12,691 nucleotides of DNA from Blastococcus sp. CT_GayMR20 (GTDB taxonomy: Bacteria; Actinomycetota; Actinomycetes; Mycobacteriales; Geodermatophilaceae), in contig NZ_SPQM01000129.1 of assembly GCF_004570345.1 (NCBI RefSeq), positions 1 through 12,691 of the forward strand, written 5' to 3'. Made by a program: the position numbers and the translations under genes. Below are positions 6,436 through 12,418 of the stretch, piece after piece (position 1 is the first letter of the stretch; each line of letters opens with the position of its first letter). The notes below the pieces were generated by a model, which saw only the letters and a program-made list of their open reading frames with translations, had not been told where the DNA came from and made no database searches.

Positions 6436-8550
6436 TCAGCGGAGCAACTGCACCACGTCGTTGACACCTCTCCCTGCCGTCCTGAGTCCGCCGCTGACAA
6501 CCTCACCCGTCACGGTGTCCACGACCGGGTCCAGCCAATTCGCCTTCGGTGAGACCGGCGCTGCCGGGATCCCGAGGGCTGCGCCCGTGCGCTCGAACGC
6601 CTCCTCCGCCTGTCGCGCGACCGACTCGACATCCCGCCTGAGCTCCCACCGGACGCGCGCCTCCTCGGCCGCGTCGGCGCTGGAGAATCGCAGGCCCCGG
6701 TCAACCGGCTCGTCCCACGTACCGTCCGCACCGAAGAGGATCGCGGCCGAGCCCTCCGCGAACGACAGCGCGGCCCCGACCGGGCTCCGACGCACGAGTT
6801 CCCCTCCGACGGTGGTCGGCAGACCCACGGTCCAGTTCCAGAGCAGTTCGACGTTCTCGGCCCGCTGTTTCGCCTCGAACCCGTCGAGCGCGTGGTTCAG
6901 CCGGTGTCCGTACTCCCGAACCGCGAGGAAGGCGGCCGGGAGGACCACCACCGGATGGGGTGCCCCGTCGCCGGCCACGGTGGAGGACCCGGGAACCACA
7001 CCGAGGGAGCGCTGGAGGGCCGCGCCGATCGCGGCGGCTGCACTCGCATCGAGGCTGACGTAGCCAATCCCTCGCAGGACCTCTTCCTGGCGGTCGACCA
7101 GACGGCCGTCGACCCCTACCGACAGCGCTCCCGCGGCGACATGCACCTGACTCGCCACCGCGCGGCCGATGTCGGCAGCAACCTGAGCGACGGTCCGGCG
7201 GCTGACATCCCAGTCCCGCGGTGATCCCTCGAACAGGCTGCTGCCGATCACGTCGAGGCCGGACCGCACGGCGTCTGCCCCCGCCTCTCCCGCCTGCAGC
7301 GCCGCGGACACGATCACCTGCCCGAGCGCGGCCCCACCGTCGTTCCAGCCCCGTGCCAGCGCCGCCTCCCAGACTGCCCCGTCCCCGAGCAGGGCCGCGG
7401 AGGCCGCGGAGTCGTGGCGGTCGGCCAGGAGACCCACCATCTGCCCGACCGGATCCGACGCCTCGGGCGGAAAGCCCTTCGGCAGGTCCCCGAGCCCCAC
7501 ATCCGTGCCCTGGACGTGTTCCCTCGACAGCATCTGGCGTGCCCATCCGGCGACGGTTGCCGGGCGCGGCCCCCCGGAACCGCCCGTCCGTCCTGCGACG
7601 ACGACCGCTGCCATCCCCACGGCCACCGCGTCGGAGTCGCCGTATCGCTCGTCGGTGTGGACGTAGACGGCGCCCAGGACGTCGTCGACCTCGCCGCTGC
7701 CGGCCGCCGCACCGAGTGCGGTGCCCAACATGGTGGCGAGGAAGGGCAACCACTCTCCGCCGCTGCCGAGGCGGGACAGCAGGGCACGGACGCCTTCGGC
7801 ACCCAGCGCCTCGAGAAACGCGGTCGCGAACGGAGGCGCCCCGGCGCTCGCGGTGGCCTGACGGGCGGCCTCCTCCATGCCGGCCGGTGTGGTGGCCTCG
7901 AACAGCGCGGTCGCAAGGGCCGCTCCCGATGCGGCGAGCTGTGGATCGCCCCAGAACGGGAGCAGAGCCGCCAGGTGGGCGAGCGCGCGCGTGTCATCGC
8001 CGGGCCGGCCGGTGCCGCCGACCACGGCGCAGGCGTCCACCAGTGCCCTCGCGGTGGCGCTGGCGTCGTCCTCGACATCGGCGAGCAGCGCCTCGTGCCT
8101 CCTGCGCCGCGACTCCTCGGACGCCCGCAGGTCCTCGACGACAGCCACCGCACCCGCGCCGTCGTACTGGACCTGCGCGCGGATGACCTCCAGCTCGCTC
8201 CACCGGCCCCAGGCCACGGCGTGGTCGTCGTCCTGCTCGGCTCTCAGGTCCCTCACCTGCCGCCGGGCGTCGCGGAGCCGGTCCGCGTGCGCGCTCAGGT
8301 GACCGGTCGCGACGAGCACCGCACCACCGACCTCGCGCACGAGGTGGCGCACCCGCCCGATCTGGGCAGCGGCCGCCGCCGCGTCGTCCCCGATCCACCC
8401 CGGCGCTGTCGCGGCCGGCCCCTCCAGGTCACCCGCGAGGACCGCCAGCACGTGCGCGGCGCCGGCGACCGACCGGACGACGTCGTCGATCGCCGCCGGG
8501 TCGCCGGGGGGCATGTCGAGCGGGATCCTGGCCGGCAGAGCGGTGGTCAT
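6436..8550 (-). CDS. WXG-type N-terminal, DUF6571-like large protein; putative type VII secretion-associated protein
   Basis: This gene encodes a 704-residue Ala/Gly-rich protein. The N-terminal part (about 14-100) is helical and resembles WXG100-superfamily leaders: PPGDPAAIDDVV, then a WIG turn at 52-54 followed by DDAAAAAAQI. Charged helices with coiled-coil character follow (about 90-165). A later region contains FATAFLEALGAEGVRALL (241 onward) and a repeated helix pattern seen in actinobacterial DUF6571-type proteins; this family name is from recall, not a search. No catalytic motif, signal peptide or convincing toxin domain is visible. ATG at 8548-8550 overlaps the stop of the preceding EspC-like gene (ATGA), so the two are translationally coupled and probably work together. 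The open frame extends to 8940, but the extra 130 residues are Arg/Gly-rich shadow sequence overlapping that gene. No ESX machinery is in the window, so secretion is an inference. Confidence 0.75.
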   Translation of the reverse strand: MTTALPARIPLDMPPGDPAAIDDVVRSVAGAAHVLAVLAGDLEGPAATAPGWIGDDAAAAAAQIGRVRHLVREVGGAVLVATGHLSAHADRLRDARRQVRDLRAEQDDDHAVAWGRWSELEVIRAQVQYDGAGAVAVVEDLRASEESRRRRHEALLADVEDDASATARALVDACAVVGGTGRPGDDTRALAHLAALLPFWGDPQLAASGAALATALFEATTPAGMEEAARQATASAGAPPFATAFLEALGAEGVRALLSRLGSGGEWLPFLATMLGTALGAAAGSGEVDDVLGAVYVHTDERYGDSDAVAVGMAAVVVAGRTGGSGGPRPATVAGWARQMLSREHVQGTDVGLGDLPKGFPPEASDPVGQMVGLLADRHDSAASAALLGDGAVWEAALARGWNDGGAALGQVIVSAALQAGEAGADAVRSGLDVIGSSLFEGSPRDWDVSRRTVAQVAADIGRAVASQVHVAAGALSVGVDGRLVDRQEEVLRGIGYVSLDASAAAAIGAALQRSLGVVPGSSTVAGDGAPHPVVVLPAAFLAVREYGHRLNHALDGFEAKQRAENVELLWNWTVGLPTTVGGELVRRSPVGAALSFAEGSAAILFGADGTWDEPVDRGLRFSSADAAEEARVRWELRRDVESVARQAEEAFERTGAALGIPAAPVSPKANWLDPVVDTVTGEVVSGGLRTAGRGVNDVVQLLR

Positions 8551-8828
8551 CCGAGGCGCGCCCGACCCGGGCCGGCGAGCACCGTGCCGTCGACGGTCAG
8601 CCAGGAGTCCGCGACCGCCGCCACGGTGTCCCCGAGCCACTGCAGTTCTCCCTCGAGGGCTCGACCGGCCGTCCGGTGGCTGTCGAGGAACGCCTCGACC
8701 GCGACGCTCAGAGGACCGACGTCCCCCGGCTCGTGAAGGCGGACGGCGAACTCCTGCGCCGTCCCTGCTGAGGCCCGGAGCGCGTTGGCGAGGCCGTAGA
8801 CCTCGCGTGCCGGCATCTCGATCGACAT
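8547..8828 (-). CDS. Small helical EspC/WXG100-like protein
   Basis: This 93-residue protein is predicted to be two helices around a short loop (EPGDVG, residues 33-38), the size and layout of type VII secretion-associated EspC or WXG100-like proteins. It starts MSIEMPAREVYGLANALRAS. A WLG tripeptide occurs at 64-66 but lies in the second helix, not at the turn, so it is not a classical WXG motif. The ATG at 8826-8828 was chosen because the open frame upstream to 8933 becomes Arg/Cys-rich and overlaps the DnaA-box-like cluster. The ribosome-binding site is weak (GAGAC). Its stop overlaps the start of the large downstream gene, giving a two-gene operon reminiscent of EspC-like chaperone or partner plus large substrate. 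Family assignment is by general form, not by a diagnostic motif. Confidence 0.72.
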   Translation of the reverse strand: MSIEMPAREVYGLANALRASAGTAQEFAVRLHEPGDVGPLSVAVEAFLDSHRTAGRALEGELQWLGDTVAAVADSWLTVDGTVLAGPGRARLG

Positions 8829-8867
8829 GGCGGCAGTCTCGCGTCGCTCCGCCACCCGCCGTGAGCG

Positions 8868-8953
8868 TCGTCCACAGGCCCGCCCGCGGGACAGGGCACC
8901 ACACGATCGGGTGTCCACAGTGTCCACAGGCATCGTCCACAGAGAGTGGACAA
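8868..8953. promoter_or_regulatory. Cluster of five DnaA-box-like 9-mers
   Basis: The actinobacterial DnaA-box consensus is TTGTCCACA. Plus-strand matches are TCGTCCACA (8868-8876), GTGTCCACA (8911-8919), GTGTCCACA (8920-8928) and TCGTCCACA (8933-8941). On the minus strand, TTGTCCACT occupies 8945-8953. The middle two form a perfect 9-bp tandem. The cluster fills the divergent gap between the EspC-like gene (-) and the TadG-like gene (+). It is not an origin: no dnaA/dnaN and no AT-rich unwinding region are present. Confidence 0.6.
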
Positions 8954-8966
8954 CCGTCGGCGTCCG

Positions 8967-8972
8967 TACGCT
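8967..8972 (+). promoter_or_regulatory. Possible -10 element for a leaderless TadG-like transcript
   Basis: TACGCT fits TANNNT and ends 6 nt before the GTG at 8979, the spacing expected when transcription begins at the start codon. There is no convincing -35; the DnaA-box-like sites lie immediately upstream. Confidence 0.4.
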
Positions 8973-8978
8973 GCGCCG

Positions 8979-9410
8979 GTGCCGACCATCGACGAGACGC
9001 GGGAGCGGGGCTCGACCCTGCCGTTCGTGCTCGTCTGCTGGACGGTCGCGGCGCTGATGGTCTTCGGCGCGATCGCCGCCTCCGACGCCTTCCTCGAGCA
9101 GCAGGAGGTGCAGGCCGTCTGCGACGGCGCTGCCCTCGCGGCGGCCAACCGCACCGACGAGGCGATCGTGTACACCAGCGGCGTCGGCACCGAGCTGCCG
9201 CTCACCCGCGCCACCGCCCAGGCGGCCGTCGCCGATCAGCTCGCCGACGGCGGGACGACGCTCGACTCGTGATCGGCCGAGACCGACGGTGTCGAGGTGA
9301 CCGTGCGCTGCACCCGCTTCGTCCAGATCGCCTTCGACTGGCTGTTCCTGGGCGGGGAACCGCTGGAACGCACCGCCACCGCCAGCGCTCGAGCGCCGAC
9401 GCTCCCATGA
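8979..9410 (+). pseudogene. TadG/Flp-pilus-assembly-like membrane protein, interrupted by in-frame TGA
   Basis: The gene would encode 143 codons from GTG 8979 to TGA 9408-9410, but codon 98 (9270-9272) is TGA. The first 97 residues read RERGSTLPFVLVCW, a single membrane helix (about 14-34), then FLEQQEVQAVCDGAALAAANRT, which is typical of TadE/TadG-like proteins: a short N-terminal basic segment, one helix, and a DGAALAAA motif. Beyond the stop the same frame continues for 45 sensible residues (VEVTVRCTRFVQIAF, FDWLFLGG, then Thr/Ala-rich end), as expected for the usual C-terminal strand region. One C-to-T change (CGA to TGA) would explain it. Such proteins are pseudopilin-like components of tight-adherence or Flp pili; no other tad gene is here. 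A GTG at 8946 is an alternative start. It could be a true pseudogene, a truncated product, or a sequencing error. Confidence 0.75.
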
Positions 9411-9417
9411 CGCGGAA

Positions 9418-9447
9418 CGGCCCCCGACCTGAGAAGGTCGGGGGCCG
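9418..9447. terminator. Perfect 13-bp bidirectional hairpin
   Basis: Arms at 9418-9430 and 9435-9447 pair perfectly around a GAGA loop. It lies 8 nt after the TadG-like final stop (+) and 13 nt after the tRNA-Tyr 3' end (-), so it can terminate both converging transcripts. Confidence 0.82.
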
Positions 9448-9459
9448 CCGAACCAGGCG

Positions 9460-9541
9460 TGGCGGGTGAAGGATTCGAACCTTCGTAGGCTAAGCCGACG
9501 GATTTACAGTCCGCTCCCATTGGCCACTCGGGCAACCCGCC
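9460..9541 (-). tRNA. tRNA-Tyr (GTA)
   Basis: This is an 82-nt class II tRNA on the minus strand. The acceptor strands are GGCGGGT and ACCCGCC, the anticodon stem is GCGGA/TCCGT with loop CTGTAAA (anticodon GTA), there is a long variable arm containing GGCTTAGCC, and the T-arm is GAAGG-TTCGAAT-CCTTC. The discriminator is A; CCA is not encoded. Confidence 0.95.
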
Positions 9542-9559
9542 GTGCGGTGGTACCGAAGG

Positions 9560-9565
9560 AGAATA
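9560..9565 (-). promoter_or_regulatory. Likely -10 element of tRNA-Tyr
   Basis: TATTCT on the minus strand fits TANNNT and lies 18 nt upstream of the tRNA 5' end. No clear -35 is seen. Confidence 0.42.
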
Positions 9566-9572
9566 CAAGACG

Positions 9573-9609
9573 GCGGACGGCGTCCTCGGCCCCCCGAGCC
9601 GACGTCCGC
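9573..9609 (+). repeat. Inverted repeat in the yajQ leader
   Basis: GCGGACG (9573-9579) pairs with CGTCCGC (9603-9609), and inside it CTCGG (9585-9589) pairs with CCGAG (9594-9598). It ends 18 nt before the yajQ start. It may be a leader structure or an operator shared with tRNA-Tyr. Confidence 0.4.
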
Positions 9610-9627
9610 GCAGCGAGAGGAAGAGCT

Positions 9628-10119
9628 ATGGCCGACGCGTCCTTCGACGTCGTGAGCAAGGTGGACCGCCAGGAGGTCGACAACGCCCTCAACCAAGCCG
9701 GCAAGGAGCTCTCGCAGCGCTTCGACTTCCGCGGCACCAACGCCACCATCTCCTGGGCCGGTGACGAGGGGGTGAGCCTCCAGGCCGACACCGAGGAGCG
9801 GGTGGCCGCGGCACTGGAGGTCTTCAAGGAGAAACTGATCAAGCGCGGCATCTCGCTGAAGGTGCTCGACGCCGGCGAGCCGCAGGCCTCCGGGAAGGTC
9901 TACAAGCTCTCGGCGAAGATCAAGCAGGGCATCGAGTCCGACGTCGCGAAGAAGATCGCCAAGCTGATCCGCGACGAGGGCCCCAAGGGCGTCCAGGCGC
10001 AGATCCAGGGCGACCAGCTGCGGGTCAGCGGGAAGAAGCGGGACGACCTGCAGGCTGTGCAGCAGCTGCTGCGCGGCGCCGACCTCGACGTCGCCCTGCA
10101 GTTCGACAACTACCGCTGA
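9628..10119 (+). CDS. yajQ: YajQ family nucleotide (c-di-GMP)-binding protein
   Basis: This 163-residue protein matches YajQ (UPF0234) in length and sequence. It starts [20 protein letters not shown], continues with SQRFDFRGT and the signature [27 protein letters not shown], and ends LQFDNYR. YajQ has two ferredoxin-like domains. The Xanthomonas homologue binds cyclic di-GMP and modulates a LysR-type regulator; roles elsewhere are less clear. The ATG at 9628 is preceded by AGAGGAAGAG. The open frame reaches back to 9466 across the tRNA-Tyr gene, which rules out the longer form. It is divergent from tRNA-Tyr and overlaps the methyltransferase gene tail-to-tail by 10 nt. The phosphodiesterase with an intact EAL domain in the same window makes a shared c-di-GMP theme possible but not shown. 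Confidence 0.95.
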   Translation: MADASFDVVSKVDRQEVDNALNQAGKELSQRFDFRGTNATISWAGDEGVSLQADTEERVAAALEVFKEKLIKRGISLKVLDAGEPQASGKVYKLSAKIKQGIESDVAKKIAKLIRDEGPKGVQAQIQGDQLRVSGKKRDDLQAVQQLLRGADLDVALQFDNYR

Positions 10120-10649
10120 TCGACAGCAGCTCGGCGCCTCGGGTCACGGCGCCTGACTCCCCGCCAGGGAGTCAGGCGCGGCAGCCACCGCGGCACGTTC
10201 GCGCAGAACTCCTCGTACGGCGGGCCGTAGGCCTCGCGCAGGGTGGGTTCCTCGTACGTGCGCACGAAGGCGTGCACGGTGAGGCCGAGGACGACCAGAT
10301 AGCCGAAGAGCCCCCAACTCGTGAAGAGGAGGACCTGGCCGAGCACGAGCGCGAGGACCGCGACGTACATGGGGTTCCGGACGTGCCGGTAGGCGCCCTC
10401 GACGACCAGCCGTTCGGTCGGCGCCGATGGTGCGGGTGTCCCCCGCCCGTGCCAGGCGAAGGCGACGAACGCGTGGGCCAGCGCCGCCGCTCCGGCGAGG
10501 ACGAGGACCCAGCCCAGGCCGTCGACCCACGGCACCGGATCGACGGGCCGACGCCAACGTGTGATCAGCGAGGGCACCAGGACGCAGACGGTTCCGGGTG
10601 TCACGAGCAGGAAACCGAAGCTGCCGACTGCGGCCGAGGTCCTCTTCAT
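10110..10649 (-). CDS. Isoprenylcysteine carboxyl methyltransferase (ICMT/PEMT-like) family membrane protein
   Basis: This predicted integral-membrane methyltransferase has 179 residues. Hydrophobic helices lie at about 7-29, 43-66 and 96-130. The family motif is clear: RHVRNPMY (88-95), then [16 protein letters not shown] (133-148) and VPRWLP (152-157), which form the SAM-binding pocket in ICMT, phospholipid N-methyltransferase and related proteins. Bacteria do not usually prenylate proteins, so the substrate is unknown; a lipid or small molecule is likely. The ATG at 10647-10649 is preferred over the ATG at 10677-10679: it has GGAG 5 nt upstream, while the upstream one has no ribosome-binding site and lies between the predicted -10 and transcription start. 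The gene is divergent from a TetR regulator that probably controls it. Its TAG overlaps the end of yajQ by 10 nt. Confidence 0.87.
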   Translation of the reverse strand: MKRTSAAVGSFGFLLVTPGTVCVLVPSLITRWRRPVDPVPWVDGLGWVLVLAGAAALAHAFVAFAWHGRGTPAPSAPTERLVVEGAYRHVRNPMYVAVLALVLGQVLLFTSWGLFGYLVVLGLTVHAFVRTYEEPTLREAYGPPYEEFCANVPRWLPRLTPWRGVRRRDPRRRAAVDQR

Positions 10650-10670
10650 GGCATCTCCGGAGTCACCAGG

Positions 10671-10728
10671 TGTTGACATCAGCGTAGAGCCGCGGATCCG
10701 GCGAGGTCAACGCGTGCTGACATAGCAT
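10671..10728. promoter_or_regulatory. Divergent promoters and possible TetR operator
   Basis: Minus strand: -35 TTGACC (10705-10710), 18-nt spacer, -10 TACGCT (10681-10686), serving the methyltransferase. Plus strand: -10 TAGCAT (10723-10728) exactly 7 nt before the TetR GTG, so that transcript is probably leaderless. A near-direct repeat, TGTTGACATC (10671-10680) and TGCTGACATA (10715-10724), touches each promoter. GTTGAC (10672-10677) and GTCAAC (10706-10711) are inverted, and the centre has palindrome CGGATCCG (10693-10700). Confidence 0.6.
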
Positions 10729-10735
10729 CACCGGC

Positions 10736-11311
10736 GTGACCGGGACGCGGCGCTCGTCGGACACGAAGGCGGCGATCCTGGCAGCGGCCCGCACCCGTTT
10801 CGCCGCCGAGGGGTATCGCTCGGCCTCTCTCCGGGCTGTCGCCCGAGACGTGGGAGTGGACGCGGCCCTGGTGGTGCGCTACTTCGGTTCCAAGCCAGCG
10901 TTGTTCGCCGCGGCCACCGACATCGACCTCCGCATCCCCGACCTCACCCACCAGCCCGCGGGCGAGCACGGAGAACGCCTCGTCGAGCACTTCCTGTCGC
11001 GCTGGGATGCGGAGACCCTGGAGGGCCAGGTCCTCCTGAGCCTGCTGCGCTCCGCCGCCAGTGATGCCGCCGCGGCAGCCGGCATGCGCGAACTCTTCGC
11101 CCGCCAGCTCGTGCCCGGGCTGCGCCGCCTGATCACCGACGAGTCCGAGGCGCCCCAGCGCGCGGCCCTCGTCGCCAGCCAGATACTCGGCCTGGCACTG
11201 GCTCGATCCGTCCTCGCGCTGCCTCCCTTCGACGCGATGCCGCCGGACGTGATCGCAGCGAACGTCGGGGCGACGGTCCAGCGCTACCTCCACGAGCCGC
11301 TGCGGCCGTGA
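10736..11311 (+). CDS. TetR/AcrR family transcriptional regulator
   Basis: This 191-residue regulator has the TetR N-terminal DNA-binding domain: TKAAILAAARTRFAAEGY (helix 1), then ASLRAVARDVGVDAALVVRYFGSK (about 30-53, helix-turn-helix with the conserved Y-F-x-S-K). The remaining helical domain (about 60-191) would bind ligand and dimerise; its ligand cannot be inferred. The GTG at 10736-10738 fits a leaderless transcript from the TAGCAT -10. TetR proteins usually repress a neighbouring divergent gene by binding a palindrome over both promoters. Here that gene is the ICMT-like methyltransferase, and the 86-bp gap holds repeated TGYTGACAT motifs that are candidate half-sites. The gene is convergent with htpX. 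Confidence 0.93.
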   Translation: MTGTRRSSDTKAAILAAARTRFAAEGYRSASLRAVARDVGVDAALVVRYFGSKPALFAAATDIDLRIPDLTHQPAGEHGERLVEHFLSRWDAETLEGQVLLSLLRSAASDAAAAAGMRELFARQLVPGLRRLITDESEAPQRAALVASQILGLALARSVLALPPFDAMPPDVIAANVGATVQRYLHEPLRP

Positions 11312-11316
11312 CGGGA

Positions 11317-11357
11317 GGGCCCGCTCGCAGGGCCTGCCCCGAGGAACGAGGGGTGGG
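11317..11357. terminator. Hairpin region between convergent tetR-family gene and htpX
   Basis: CCTGCCCC (11333-11340) can pair with GGGGTGGG (11350-11357), including two G-U pairs and a 9-nt loop. An alternative stem is GGCCC (11318-11322) with GGGCC (11330-11334). It is a plausible shared terminator with no T-run. Confidence 0.42.
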
Positions 11358-11371
11358 GCGAGGGAGTTCTC

Positions 11372-12244
11372 CTACTGACCGAGCTCGCGCGCCATGCGCT
11401 CCAGGCGGGCGATGCGCTCGGGCATCGGCGGGTGGCTGGCGAACATCGACGCGAAGCCCTGACCGCGGAACGGGTTGGCGATCATCAGGTGGCTCTGGGT
11501 CACCAGGCGGTCGTCCTGCGGCAGCGGCAGGGCCGTGGCGCCCCGTTCGATCTTGCGCAGGGCACTGGCCAGCGCCAGCGGGTCCTGCGAGAGCTGGGCG
11601 CCGGTGGCGTCGGCCTGGAACTCCCGGCTCCGGCTGACCGCCATCTGCACCAGGCCGGCCGCCAGGGGACCGAGGAAGATCAGCAGCAGCCCGCCGAGGG
11701 CGTTGCCTCCCCCGCGGTCGTCCGACCGGCCGCCGAACAGTGACGCGAACATCGCCATGTGGGCGAGGTAGGTGATGACCGTGGCCATGGCGCCGGCGAC
11801 CGAGCTGATCAGGATGTCGCGGTTGTAGACGTGGGACAGCTCGTGCGCCAGCACCCCGCGCAGCTCGCGGCGGTCGAGCAGCTCGAGGATGCCCTGGGTG
11901 ACGCACACGGCCGCGTTGCGGGGGTTCCGCCCGGTCGCGAAGGCGTTGGGCTGGTTGGTCGGGCTGACGTAGAGGCGCGGCATCGGCTGACGGGCCTCGG
12001 TGGCCAGCTCCCGGACGATCGAGTAGAGCTGCGGGGCCTGGGTCTCGGTGATCGGGAACGCCCGCATGGCGCGCAGCGCGAGCTTGTCCGAGTTGAAGTA
12101 GGCATAGCCGTTGACGCCGAGCGCTATCACGAGGGCGATGAGCAGCCCGCCACGTCCCCCGATGAGCGCACCGGCGGCGAGGATGAGACCGCCCATGAGC
12201 CCGAGGAGGACGGCGGTCTTCAACCCGTTGTTCCAGCGCTGCAC
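11372..12244 (-). CDS. htpX: HtpX, membrane-bound M48 family zinc metalloprotease
   Basis: This 290-residue protein is HtpX, a heat-shock membrane protease that degrades damaged membrane proteins with FtsH. Two N-terminal membrane helices (about 10-30 and 33-50) are followed by the catalytic site HELSH (His134, Glu135, His138), further hydrophobic segments (about 141-168 and 183-203), and SREFQAD with Glu208 as third zinc ligand. The family SHPP motif occurs at 270-273, followed by the PERIARL C-terminal helix. Length matches the family. The start is GTG at 12242-12244: there is no other usable start close upstream in frame and no Shine-Dalgarno, but a possible alternative-sigma promoter is placed to give an almost leaderless mRNA. 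It is divergent from korA and convergent with the TetR gene. htpX and yajQ are also close neighbours in Mycobacterium tuberculosis, by recall. Confidence 0.95.
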   Translation of the reverse strand: MQRWNNGLKTAVLLGLMGGLILAAGALIGGRGGLLIALVIALGVNGYAYFNSDKLALRAMRAFPITETQAPQLYSIVRELATEARQPMPRLYVSPTNQPNAFATGRNPRNAAVCVTQGILELLDRRELRGVLAHELSHVYNRDILISSVAGAMATVITYLAHMAMFASLFGGRSDDRGGGNALGGLLLIFLGPLAAGLVQMAVSRSREFQADATGAQLSQDPLALASALRKIERGATALPLPQDDRLVTQSHLMIANPFRGQGFASMFASHPPMPERIARLERMARELGQ

Positions 12245-12253
12245 GACCGGTCC

Positions 12254-12279
12254 AACGCGACCGCCCGGGGCGCCGTTCC
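12254..12279 (-). promoter_or_regulatory. Possible SigH/SigR-type promoter of htpX
   Basis: On the minus strand, GGAAC (12275-12279) and GTT (12254-12256) are separated by exactly 18 nt, matching the GGAAY-N18-GTT pattern of actinobacterial SigH/SigR extracytoplasmic-function promoters. The predicted transcription start would lie 1-4 nt before the GTG. Chance matches of this size occur in GC-rich DNA. Confidence 0.4.
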
Positions 12280-12299
12280 CCTGGCCGCTGCGAGGCCTC

Positions 12300-12315
12300 C
12301 CTCATCGGAATGAGG
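12300..12315. repeat. Small inverted repeat between htpX and korA
   Basis: CCTCAT (12300-12305) and ATGAGG (12310-12315) flank a CGGA loop. It lies in the 174-bp divergent region and could be a regulator site. No specific regulator is recognised. Confidence 0.35.
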
Positions 12316-12418
12316 AACGGAAGCGCCCGGTTAGGGGTTTTCGAGGTCGTCATGTCGGGATCCACATGCCGGCCGTGGACACACGCACGTAACCTCGGCC
12401 GGTGGAGGTACACCACTG

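Noticed and set aside
8551..8940. N-terminal extension of the DUF6571-like protein to 8940
   Set aside because: It overlaps the EspC-like gene in another frame and has shadow composition; the ATGA overlap gives a natural start at 8550.
8868..8953. Replication origin
   Set aside because: Only five degenerate boxes, no dnaA or dnaN, and no AT-rich unwinding element.
9270..9300. Selenocysteine or programmed read-through at the TadG-like TGA
   Set aside because: The TadG-like family has no known selenoprotein, TGA-T is not a notably leaky context, and no convincing SECIS-type stem follows; a simple nonsense change is more likely.
10650..10679. Upstream ATG of the methyltransferase at 10679
   Set aside because: It has no ribosome-binding site and lies between the predicted -10 and transcription start; the ATG at 10649 has GGAG at proper spacing.
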